From Bacteroidota bacterium (lineage in GTDB: Bacteria; Bacteroidota; Bacteroidia; Bacteroidales; Prolixibacteraceae): DNA of 16,332 nucleotides. The first letter of the stretch is position 1; each line of letters opens with the position of its first letter. The position numbers and the translations under genes are program-made. The DNA is taken from contig JAEWME010000093.1 in assembly GCA_023393265.1 (NCBI GenBank), positions 1 through 16,332 on the forward strand. Direction: 5' to 3'. The notes under the pieces were generated by a model. It made no database searches, was not told the DNA's origin, and saw only the letters and a program-made list of their open reading frames with translations. Shown here one piece after another: positions 1-6,462 of the stretch.

Positions 1-293
1 GTTCCTAACGAGTCGAAATGATCGACAAAACCCTGTTCGACTACGGTAATGGTTTCGAATCCGCGATGAGGGTGATACGGAAATCCCGGAACTTTTTCGC
101 CGTGATACATTCGCCAACCATCTTTGATCCTGAAATCCTGCCCAATATTTCGTCCTGAAAGTGATGCGTCAGGACCAAGAACGGCGTTTCCTTTCGGAAA
201 CTTGTCGTGGTGATAAGCACAAAAAATGAATGGGTCCATTGTTTCCCAAGGAAAGCCTAATGGTTTTATATTCAGTAATGTATCTTTATTCAT
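1..293 (-). CDS. Pirin-family (bicupin) protein, N-terminal part, truncated by window edge
   Basis: Only the first 97 codons lie in the window; the reading frame is still open at base 1. The ATG is at 291-293. The fragment carries a pattern typical of pirin-like bicupins: an early DPFIFCAYHHD segment (residues 20-30), a GRNIGQDF segment (47-54), and the cupin metal motif YHPHRGFET (73-81), where His74 and His76 would bind Fe. The remaining metal ligands, expected further on, are outside the window. Pirins include quercetin dioxygenases (E. coli YhhW) and regulatory proteins, so the substrate cannot be named. The gene starts only 11 nt after the response-regulator stop, which suggests that it is the last or a later gene of the kinase/regulator operon and could be linked to that signalling pathway. 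The family call is firm; the function is open. Confidence 0.88.
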   Translation of the reverse strand, partial: MNKDTLLNIKPLGFPWETMDPFIFCAYHHDKFPKGNAVLGPDASLSGRNIGQDFRIKDGWRMYHGEKVPGFPYHPHRGFETITVVEQGFVDHFDSLG

Positions 294-304
294 GCTGATA
301 TTTT

Positions 305-718
305 TTAACTACTACTATGGAATCGTTCGAGGACATCCTCAATAATTTCCCTGGTAAGGGGCTTTGTCTTGAAATCGGCAAGCCATTTCGAGTTTCTTGC
401 TTTTGCCTCGTCTTCAGGGTTTACCGAAGTTGTAAGCATTACAACAATCATTTTGCTTTGTAGTTCTTCCTCCAGTTTTTCAAACTCTTCCAGAAACTCC
501 CAACCGTTCATCCCGGGCATATTGATGTCAAGAAAAATAAGGTCCGGCAACGGGTTGGCATTGTTACGAGTTGAAATAAGGTATTCAATCGCTCTGTCGC
601 CTGTCTCTTTGATGACGACAATGTCGCTGGCGTTGGTCTTTCGGATGATTCGCTCGTGAAAAAAATTATCATCCGGACTATCGTCGACCAGCATGATGCA
701 ATTTACTTTTCTGTCCAT
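305..718 (-). CDS. Single-domain CheY-like response regulator
   Basis: This 137-residue protein is one receiver domain with no output domain. The acidic pocket is Asp12-Asp13, the phospho-acceptor is Asp64 in FLDINMPGMNGW, the switch Thr is Thr96, and the conserved Lys is Lys119 in KTKP. The insertion-rich α4 region and the VDDSPDDNFF start resemble Rcp1-type stand-alone receivers, which are commonly paired with PAS histidine kinases. Its start codon lies inside the end of the upstream kinase gene (16-bp overlap), so the two are surely translated from one mRNA and are very likely cognate partners. With no DNA-binding domain it must act by protein contact, either as a phosphorelay intermediate or on an unknown target. 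The pirin gene 11 nt downstream is the nearest candidate for a functional link, but this is inference from position only. Confidence 0.93.
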   Translation of the reverse strand: MDRKVNCIMLVDDSPDDNFFHERIIRKTNASDIVVIKETGDRAIEYLISTRNNANPLPDLIFLDINMPGMNGWEFLEEFEKLEEELQSKMIVVMLTTSVNPEDEAKARNSKWLADFKTKPLTREIIEDVLERFHSSS

Positions 719-2178
719 GTATCAAGATTTAAAATGGAAAATTTGAAAGTACTTCCTTTTCCTTGTTCCGATTCAACCCAAATTCTCCCGCCGTGCATTT
801 CAACTATCTTTTTGCAATAAGCCAGCCCGATTCCGTTCCCTGTGAAGTCCGCGCTCAATCGTTGAAATATCTGGAATATTCGTTCAAAATGTTTGGGATC
901 AATACCAATACCATTGTCAGAAACAGCAAATTCGAAATGTCCGTTAACTTTTGTGCAACTAATTTTTACGAGAGGTAGCACATCTTTTTTCCTGAACTTA
1001 ATGGCATTGTTAATCAAATTCTGAAAGAGCTGGCTCAATTCTGTTTCGTAGGCATTCAATACTGGTAATTGATCGACAATAACGATGGCTCCTGCATTTT
1101 TGATGAGGCTGTTCAAATCGGCAATCACATTCTCAACCACTAAATTGCAATCGGTTGATTCCAGTTTTTTGTTCAATCCCAGTCTGGAGAAGTCGAGTAA
1201 CGAACGAATAAGCATATTCATCCTGAAGGTTGCCCGTTCGATAGTTTGCAAATGAGTTTTTATTTCAGGATTTAGTTCGTCCGGAAAATCTTCCTTGATT
1301 ATTTGGATATAGTTCGTAACAGTTCGTAAAGGCTCCTGCAAATCGTGCGAGGCGATGTAGTTGAATTGCTCAAGTTCTTTATTTTTAAGTTCGAGCGCGG
1401 CAACCGTTTCGTGCTTTTTTCGTTCGGTAATGTCGATAATCGAAGCGAGTACCACTGTCCCTTCGTTTGTTTCAATTGGGTTCAGTCCAATCTCAACCGG
1501 GAACTCCGAGCCATCTTTCCGGAGTGCGAAAAGCTCCCTCCCGGCGCCCATTGGCCTTACCGAAGGTGAATGAAAAAACGAACTGCGCAAGCCAGGATGA
1601 GTTTGCCTGAAACGTTCAGGAATGAGGACTTCGAGTTTATCCCCAATTAATTCGTCACGCTCATATCCAAAAACCTTTTCGGTTTGATTATTAATCAGGC
1701 TAATTCGTCCTTGTTGATTCATAAGAATCATAGCATTTGGTGCTGATTCAACAACCAGTCTGAAGCGTTCGTCCGCTTTCTTTCGTTCTGATATGTCGAT
1801 GATTGTTACTACAACCATCGGGTGATCACCCCAGTTCAGAGGCGTCAGGTACACTTCGGCAGGGAATTCGGTTCTGTTTTTCCTGATAGCCACCAATTCC
1901 AGTCCGATTCCGTTTTCTTTCTCTTCTTCGTTTTGCGAGATCCACGAATTGACCCATAAATGATTGTCATGGTACAATCCAGGAACCAGAAGGTCGATGC
2001 CAGATCCCATCAGGTCAATCATGTCGTACTCAAATAATTTTTCAGTCTGGTAATTGGCGAATACTATTTTTCCATTTTTGCTGATAAGCAAAATGGCGTT
2101 TGGCGTGGCGTCAACGATAGCCTGAAATGTCAGTTCCGAATCACGGTTTTGGAATATTTTCTTGTTTTCTTTTTGCAT
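703..2178 (-). CDS. Soluble PAS–PAS sensor histidine kinase
   Basis: This 491-residue kinase has no membrane segment or signal peptide, so it is probably cytosolic. In order it has PAS1 (about residues 15-132), PAS2 (137-254), a short coiled linker (255-270), a HisKA dimerisation domain with phospho-acceptor His278 in the H box (YIASHDLQEPLR), and a HATPase_c domain. The latter shows the N box (Asn387, Asn391), the G1 box DNGIGI (421-426) and the G2 box GNGIGL (447-452). The two PAS domains resemble each other (NAI/NAM start, QTEK-F-Y core), which suggests an old tandem duplication. Both are of the FixL-like subclass. PAS2 has His194 and Arg214 at the same 20-residue spacing as the haem-binding His and gas-sensing Arg of FixL, so a haem or oxygen-sensing role is possible but unproven. 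It overlaps the receiver gene downstream by 16 bp. Confidence 0.95.
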   Translation of the reverse strand: MQKENKKIFQNRDSELTFQAIVDATPNAILLISKNGKIVFANYQTEKLFEYDMIDLMGSGIDLLVPGLYHDNHLWVNSWISQNEEEKENGIGLELVAIRKNRTEFPAEVYLTPLNWGDHPMVVVTIIDISERKKADERFRLVVESAPNAMILMNQQGRISLINNQTEKVFGYERDELIGDKLEVLIPERFRQTHPGLRSSFFHSPSVRPMGAGRELFALRKDGSEFPVEIGLNPIETNEGTVVLASIIDITERKKHETVAALELKNKELEQFNYIASHDLQEPLRTVTNYIQIIKEDFPDELNPEIKTHLQTIERATFRMNMLIRSLLDFSRLGLNKKLESTDCNLVVENVIADLNSLIKNAGAIVIVDQLPVLNAYETELSQLFQNLINNAIKFRKKDVLPLVKISCTKVNGHFEFAVSDNGIGIDPKHFERIFQIFQRLSADFTGNGIGLAYCKKIVEMHGGRIWVESEQGKGSTFKFSILNLDTWTEK

Positions 2179-2524
2179 TGTTTTCCTTTTTTGTTTGCTG
2201 ATTATTTACAAAGTCAGAAGATCAAGCTTTAAGTTTCAACGGAAAAAAGGAATTGCAGAAAGAGATCTGATGGTTGGTTTTTGGAATTTGTTGGTTGTTA
2301 GGAAGAAGAAACGTTTGTATGTGTTTTTTGTTGACTATAATGACTTGTTTCCTTCAGAAAAAATAAACGGGGTTTAATAATTGAGTGATTCTTTTCAGCA
2401 AAATATGTGTTAGACGTACTGCGTTGGATTGTCTGGATAGACAGCCAATTCGGTGAATTCTTCCAGCCTAGGTAAAGGAACCATAACTAATGGCGATAAT
2501 ATACTCCTGAAAATAATTTCCAGA
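2179..2524. other. 346-bp intergenic stretch without a convincing gene
   Basis: This region lies between the kinase start and the GNAT stop. The half nearest the kinase is AT-rich leader DNA with the candidate promoter. The half nearest the GNAT gene has an imperfect hairpin at 2424-2448 (TTGG, TGTCT, loop GGAT, AGACA, CCAA). It could end GNAT transcription, but no T-run follows it on the minus strand. Two short open frames here (plus 2162-2377 and minus 2410-2484) show no recognisable product. No RNA gene or repeat was identified. Confidence 0.6.
2209..2239 (-). promoter_or_regulatory. Candidate promoter of the kinase–regulator operon
   Basis: On the minus strand a TTG (2237-2239) is followed after 20 nt by TGACTTTG (2209-2216). 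This is one mismatch from the Bacteroidetes -7 element TAnnTTTG with normal -33/-7 spacing. It lies about 30 nt before the kinase ATG. This rests on a motif match only. Confidence 0.35.
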
Positions 2525-3031
2525 TTAGAAAATATCCAGTTTCAGATAAACTGACTCGCCGTTTTCGTGGTATATTCTGAAATTGTTCTTCTCCAAAACA
2601 GCCAGCGAAGCTTTATTCCCGGGATCAGTTTCGGCTCTTACTATTTTAATTTTCTCGTTGCTGCTCATCCACTTCAGCGTTCCGTTTAATGCTTCAGTCA
2701 TGTATCCTTTTCCCCTGAAGGCTTCATCAATACCATATCCAATTTCAACCTCGCCATTCTTGTCGGGTTCGCCATGAAAGCAAAAACCACCAATAATCAT
2801 ATTCAGGTTTTTTTCGATGATAACCCACATCGTGCAGAACAGCGGATCTTTAGTCTTGTTGGAGAGGTTGGGAAGTAAATCCTGCAGAATAGCTTCCCGT
2901 GCTTCAGGATCGGGTAATGATTCTGATGGATTTAATCCGAGGTCTCGAACCAGTTCTTTCGGCGATTTAACGTGTTTTATCAATTCATCGTATGTGAGTG
3001 GTTTCAGAGTAAGCCTTTTGGTTTCGATCAT
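2525..3031 (-). CDS. GNAT-family N-acetyltransferase (RimJ/RimL-like)
   Basis: This 168-residue protein opens with MIETKRLTLKPL, the usual start of RimJ/RimL-type acetyltransferases (ETxRLxLRPL). The acetyl-CoA pyrophosphate-binding motif A is clear in IGYGIDEAFRGKGYMTEAL, with Arg106-Gly-Lys-Gly109 as the phosphate loop. Motif B is the later NKASLAVLEKNNF segment (139-151), which is the standard end of this subfamily. The central insert (residues about 36-65) is charged and not diagnostic. The acceptor substrate (protein N terminus, antibiotic or small amine) cannot be told from the sequence. It appears to be a single-gene unit: the lpxA terminator lies upstream, with a -7 promoter match between the two. 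Family call firm, substrate unknown. Confidence 0.92.
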   Translation of the reverse strand: MIETKRLTLKPLTYDELIKHVKSPKELVRDLGLNPSESLPDPEAREAILQDLLPNLSNKTKDPLFCTMWVIIEKNLNMIIGGFCFHGEPDKNGEVEIGYGIDEAFRGKGYMTEALNGTLKWMSSNEKIKIVRAETDPGNKASLAVLEKNNFRIYHENGESVYLKLDIF

Positions 3032-3050
3032 TGTTTGCTTTTTGGTCGTA

Positions 3051-3058
3051 CAAAATTA
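3051..3058 (-). promoter_or_regulatory. Candidate -7 element upstream of the GNAT gene
   Basis: TAATTTTG on the minus strand fits TAnnTTTG exactly and lies about 20 nt before the GNAT ATG. No TTG lies at the usual 19-21 nt distance (the nearest are at 10 and 15 nt), so the match is partial. Confidence 0.3.
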
Positions 3059-3106
3059 TAAATTACGACAACGCAACAGCGATTTAAGATGTAATTATCC
3101 GGAAAC

Positions 3107-3141
3107 AAAAAGCCTTGGATCGATAAACAACCCAAGGCTTT
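3107..3141 (-). terminator. Rho-independent terminator of the lpx operon
   Basis: A perfect 10-bp stem pairs AAAGCCTTGG (3109-3118) with CCAAGGCTTT (3132-3141) across a 13-nt loop. Read on the minus strand, the stem begins 19 nt after the lpxA stop and is followed by a short T-run (complement of 3107-3111). It separates lpxA from the downstream GNAT gene. Confidence 0.85.
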
Positions 3142-3160
3142 AAATATCGTTTCAGGAAAA

Positions 3161-3943
3161 TTAATCCGGTAAATAACCGCGGATAATTCCTCTTTTCGAG
3201 TCTTTAATGAAGAGCAGGATTTCGTCACGTTCGGGCGAAGCAGGTACTTCGGCTTCAATAATTTCAACTGCCTGCGAGGTGTTAAGTCCTTTCTGGTAGA
3301 TGTAGCGATAAATATCCTGAATCTCGCGGATTTTCTCGTTGCTGAAATTACGACGACGCAACCCGATTGAGTTAATGCCAACATAAGACAGCGGCTCGCG
3401 GCCTGCCTTGATGAACGGAGGAACATCTTTGCGAACAAGAGAACCTCCGGAGAGCATTACATGCGATCCGATGTGAACGAACTGGTGAACGGCAGTCATA
3501 CCACCAAGAATAACCCAGTCGTCAACAACAACTTCGCCTGCAAGCTGAGTATTATTTACGAGAATTACGTTGTTACCAACTACACAGTCATGAGCTACAT
3601 GAACATAAGCCATTAGCAGACAGTTTGAACCTACAACTGTTTTTCCTTTGGCAATGGTTCCGCGGTTGATGGTAACAAACTCGCGAATGGTTGTATTATC
3701 GCCAATTTCAACGGTTGTGTATTCTCCTTTGAATTTTAAATCCTGGGGAACTGCTCCGATAACTGCTCCGGGAAAAATACGGCAGTTTTTCCCGATGCGC
3801 ACGCCTGGCATGATTGTCACACTCGATCCAATACGGGTACCTTCGCCAACGACAACATCTTTGTCAATCGATACAAAGGGTTCAATAACCACGTTGTCGG
3901 CAATGTTTGCTTCGGGATGAACGTAAGCTAATGGTTGTTTCAT
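3161..3943 (-). CDS. lpxA: Acyl-ACP–UDP-N-acetylglucosamine O-acyltransferase LpxA
   Basis: LpxA carries out the first step of lipid A synthesis, moving a 3-hydroxyacyl chain from ACP to the 3-OH of UDP-GlcNAc in the cytosol. The 260-residue length fits the family (E. coli 262). A left-handed β-helix of hexapeptide repeats runs from about residue 8 to 185. The diagnostic PQDLKFKGE (66-74) is present, as is the VHVAHDC segment with His118, which aligns with catalytic His125 of E. coli. GGMTAVHQF (147-155) follows, and an α-helical C-terminal domain covers about 195-260. It is the last gene of the HD–lpxD–lpxC/fabZ–lpxA operon, 22 nt after the lpxC/fabZ stop, and a strong terminator follows it. 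Which acyl length it prefers cannot be read from the sequence. Confidence 0.97.
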   Translation of the reverse strand: MKQPLAYVHPEANIADNVVIEPFVSIDKDVVVGEGTRIGSSVTIMPGVRIGKNCRIFPGAVIGAVPQDLKFKGEYTTVEIGDNTTIREFVTINRGTIAKGKTVVGSNCLLMAYVHVAHDCVVGNNVILVNNTQLAGEVVVDDWVILGGMTAVHQFVHIGSHVMLSGGSLVRKDVPPFIKAGREPLSYVGINSIGLRRRNFSNEKIREIQDIYRYIYQKGLNTSQAVEIIEAEVPASPERDEILLFIKDSKRGIIRGYLPD

Positions 3944-3965
3944 TTCAATGTTTATTTTCTATTTC

Positions 3966-5354
3966 TTAATTTACTTTTACGATTTGTGCCATGTAGTCGC
4001 CTTCAGCAACTATCTGATCGCCAACGTAGCAAAGGCCGCGCATTTCGGCAATTCCTCTGCGTATAGGTGAAGTGAGGATGATCTTAAATATGATGGTATC
4101 ACCGGGCACAACTTTTTTCCTGAATTTGACATTGTCAATCTTCATGAAGTATGTTGAATATTTCCCTTCCAGGTTTCGCAAAACAAAAATACCTCCTGCC
4201 TGTGCCATTCCTTCAACAAGTAAAACGCCAGGCATCACCGGCTCCTCCGGAAAATGGCCTTCGAAGAATGGCTCGTTCGATGTCACGTTTTTTACTGCAA
4301 TAATATAGTCTTCATGAATTTCAATCACCTTATCCACTAATAGAAAAGGGTATCTGTGCGGAAGGAGTTCCTTGATTTTATTCACATCCATCAAAACCGG
4401 ACTATTGGCAGAGTACGACGGCGCTTTTTCTTTCGATTTCTCGCGGTTGATGGCTTTGAGCAGAACTTTGGCAAACTCGGTGTTGGCATGGTGTCCTGGT
4501 TTGGTAGCAATGATGCGACCCTTGATTCTTTTTCCTGCAAGGGTTAAATCACCGATTACATCGAGCAGTTTGTGACGCGCACATTCGTTGTCGTACTGCA
4601 AATCAATGTTGTTCAGGATACCCTGTTCTTTTACTTCCACCCGCTCGTGGTTGAAAAGATCTGCAATGCGGTCGAGTTCTTCCTGAGAAACTACCCGGTC
4701 CATGATCACAATCGCATTTTCGAGGTCGCCGCCTTTTACCAGGTTGTTCTGAAGCAGAAACTCAAGTTCGTGAAGGAAAACGAAGGTGCGGCAGGTAGCA
4801 ATTTCGGTTCTGAACGCAGCCAGCGAATTCAGCGTGGCGAACTGGTTGTTCAATACGCTGGAATCGAACGAAATTAAAACGTTGAGGCTATAGTCATTGT
4901 CTGGTAATGCAATAAGTTCCGATCCGGTCTTTTCGTTGCGGTAAATAATCTTTTCGGTAATTACAAAATAATCGCGCTCGGCATCTTGTTCAACAACTCC
5001 AGCTTCCTCAATGGCTTCAACGTAAAAACGCGAACTTCCGTCAAGAATCGGCGCTTCTTCGTTGTCAACTTCGATTAGAACATTGTCGAGGTCCATACCA
5101 GTGAGTGCAGCGAGCGCATGTTCGATGGTGCACACTTTGGCGCCTTTGTGTTCAAGTAAGGTTCCTCTTGAAGTAGCTGTAACAAATTCGGCGCTGGCTG
5201 GGATAATTGTTTTCCCTTCGAGGTCGATGCGCTGAAATTTAAAACCGTGGTTAATGGGGGCTGGCTTGAAGGTCATTTTTACCAGACAGTTGGTATGTAA
5301 ACCTTTTCCGCTGATTGAAAATTCTTTAGCTAATGTTTTTTGTTTAACTGTCAT
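3966..5354 (-). CDS. lpxC/fabZ: Bifunctional UDP-3-O-acyl-GlcNAc deacetylase / 3-hydroxyacyl-ACP dehydratase (LpxC–FabZ)
   Basis: This is a fusion of two enzymes in 462 residues. The LpxC part (about 1-305) performs the committed, Zn-dependent deacetylation of lipid A synthesis. Its ligands are His79 (in TIEHALAAL), His261 and Asp265 (in HKLLDVIGD), with catalytic Glu78 and the GHHANT loop (287-292). A charged linker (about 303-320) leads to FabZ (about 322-462). There LLPHRYPFLLVD precedes the hotdog active site, with His367 in GHFPEEPVMPG and Glu381 in VEGMAQ. FabZ dehydrates 3-hydroxyacyl-ACP in fatty-acid elongation, and so competes with LpxA/LpxD for the same substrate. The fusion is a known trait of Bacteroidetes. 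The gene lies 18 nt after lpxD and 22 nt before lpxA, so the three are co-transcribed. Confidence 0.97.
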   Translation of the reverse strand: MTVKQKTLAKEFSISGKGLHTNCLVKMTFKPAPINHGFKFQRIDLEGKTIIPASAEFVTATSRGTLLEHKGAKVCTIEHALAALTGMDLDNVLIEVDNEEAPILDGSSRFYVEAIEEAGVVEQDAERDYFVITEKIIYRNEKTGSELIALPDNDYSLNVLISFDSSVLNNQFATLNSLAAFRTEIATCRTFVFLHELEFLLQNNLVKGGDLENAIVIMDRVVSQEELDRIADLFNHERVEVKEQGILNNIDLQYDNECARHKLLDVIGDLTLAGKRIKGRIIATKPGHHANTEFAKVLLKAINREKSKEKAPSYSANSPVLMDVNKIKELLPHRYPFLLVDKVIEIHEDYIIAVKNVTSNEPFFEGHFPEEPVMPGVLLVEGMAQAGGIFVLRNLEGKYSTYFMKIDNVKFRKKVVPGDTIIFKIILTSPIRRGIAEMRGLCYVGDQIVAEGDYMAQIVKVN

Positions 5355-5372
5355 TCCTGAAATAATTATTCT

Positions 5373-6410
5373 TCAATCTTTGTCCTTGATTTTTGCCATT
5401 TGTTTTTCGAGGTCGATTACCTGTTCCCTTAGTTTGGGTAGGTTTCGGTATATGGCAAAAACTTTAGCTGCCTGTGCAATATCCATCGCAGGCGCGCCAA
5501 GGACTGTCTTGTCTGATTTAATGCTGTTTGAAACGCCTGACATAGCGCCAAGGGTTACATTGTTGCCAATGGTGATGTGTCCGGCAACGCCAACCTGGCC
5601 ACCGAAGCGACAGTTGCTTCCGACCTTGGTTGAACCGGCAATACCAGTGAGAGCAGCCATTACCGTGTTTTCACCTATTTCCACGTTGTGTGCAATCTGA
5701 ACCAGGTTGTCTATTTTAGTGCCTTTCCTGATGATTGTTGATCCCATTGTAGCACAGTCAACAGTGGTGTTGGCTCCAATATCCACGAAATCTTCCAAAA
5801 TTACATTTCCTACCTGCGGAATCTTCTTATAAGTGCCATCGGCGGTAGGTGCGAAACCAAACCCATCAGATCCAATCACTGCACCAGCATGTATAACACA
5901 TGCGTTACCAATTTTGGTGCCTTCGTAAATTTTTACGCCAGCAAACAAAATGGTGTCGTCGCCAATGGTTGTGTTATCGCCAACATAAACCTGCGGGTAA
6001 ATTTTAACGTTGTTGCCGATGTGCACGTTTTTCCCAATGTAGGCAAAAGCACCGACATAGGGAGAACTACCAACGGTAGCCGTAGGATCAACAAATGATG
6101 GATTTTCGATGCCTGATTTAACCGGCATAGCAGCCTGGTAAAGGTCGAGCAAAGAAGCAAATGCTTTATAGGCGTCAGGAACACGGATAAGAGTAGCTTT
6201 TACGGGTGCCTCAAGCTCAAGGTCCTGATTTACGATCACAATGGAAGCATCGGTTTCATACAGGTATTTGTTATATTTCGGGTTGGAAAGAAACGCCAAT
6301 GTTCCGGGTTTACCTTCTTCGATTTTGGCAACATCAGAAACAACTGCATTTACATCTCCTTCAATCGTACCTCCCAGAAAATCAGCAATGCTTTGAGCTT
6401 TGAATTCCAT
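5373..6410 (-). CDS. lpxD: UDP-3-O-acylglucosamine N-acyltransferase LpxD
   Basis: LpxD adds the second 3-hydroxyacyl chain, onto the amino group freed by LpxC. The 345-residue protein has the N-terminal uridine-binding domain (about 1-100, including the GTLAFLSNPKY segment). Next comes a hexapeptide-repeat β-helix (about 105-315) with the family signature IGSDGFGF (179-186) and IDNLVQIAHNV, in which His241 aligns with catalytic His239 of E. coli. A C-terminal amphipathic helix rich in Leu/Glu/Lys (about 322-343) closes the protein. The ATG is preceded by AAGGA at short spacing. The gene lies 37 nt after the HD-hydrolase gene and 18 nt before lpxC/fabZ, and it has its own near-consensus promoter immediately upstream. 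Confidence 0.97.
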   Translation of the reverse strand: MEFKAQSIADFLGGTIEGDVNAVVSDVAKIEEGKPGTLAFLSNPKYNKYLYETDASIVIVNQDLELEAPVKATLIRVPDAYKAFASLLDLYQAAMPVKSGIENPSFVDPTATVGSSPYVGAFAYIGKNVHIGNNVKIYPQVYVGDNTTIGDDTILFAGVKIYEGTKIGNACVIHAGAVIGSDGFGFAPTADGTYKKIPQVGNVILEDFVDIGANTTVDCATMGSTIIRKGTKIDNLVQIAHNVEIGENTVMAALTGIAGSTKVGSNCRFGGQVGVAGHITIGNNVTLGAMSGVSNSIKSDKTVLGAPAMDIAQAAKVFAIYRNLPKLREQVIDLEKQMAKIKDKD

Positions 6411-6432
6411 ATTTCCTTTTGAATTTGCCGTG

Positions 6433-6462
6433 CAAAAATAGTTTAAATTACTTAATGTCCAA
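6433..6462 (-). promoter_or_regulatory. Near-consensus internal promoter upstream of lpxD
   Basis: On the minus strand TTG (6460-6462, inside the last codons of the HD gene) is followed after exactly 19 nt by TATTTTTG (6433-6440). This matches the Bacteroidetes TTG-N19-TAnnTTTG promoter fully. The -7 element lies 22 nt before the lpxD ATG, giving a short leader. It would let lpxD–lpxC/fabZ–lpxA be transcribed without the HD gene. Confidence 0.55.

Noticed and set aside
2162..2377. 71-codon plus-strand open frame overlapping the kinase start
   Set aside because: Composition is low-complexity (Phe, Leu, Lys) from AT-rich leader DNA. It overlaps the kinase start and promoter region, and no family pattern is visible.
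2410..2484. 24-codon minus-strand ORF downstream of the GNAT gene
   Set aside because: Too short, no ribosome-binding site at normal distance and no recognised product. Kept only as a low-interest observation.
3028..3438. 136-codon minus-strand frame overlapping lpxA
   Set aside because: It is an out-of-frame shadow of lpxA running through the terminator. Its sequence is Arg/Ser/Cys-rich without motifs, while the lpxA frame has all family residues.
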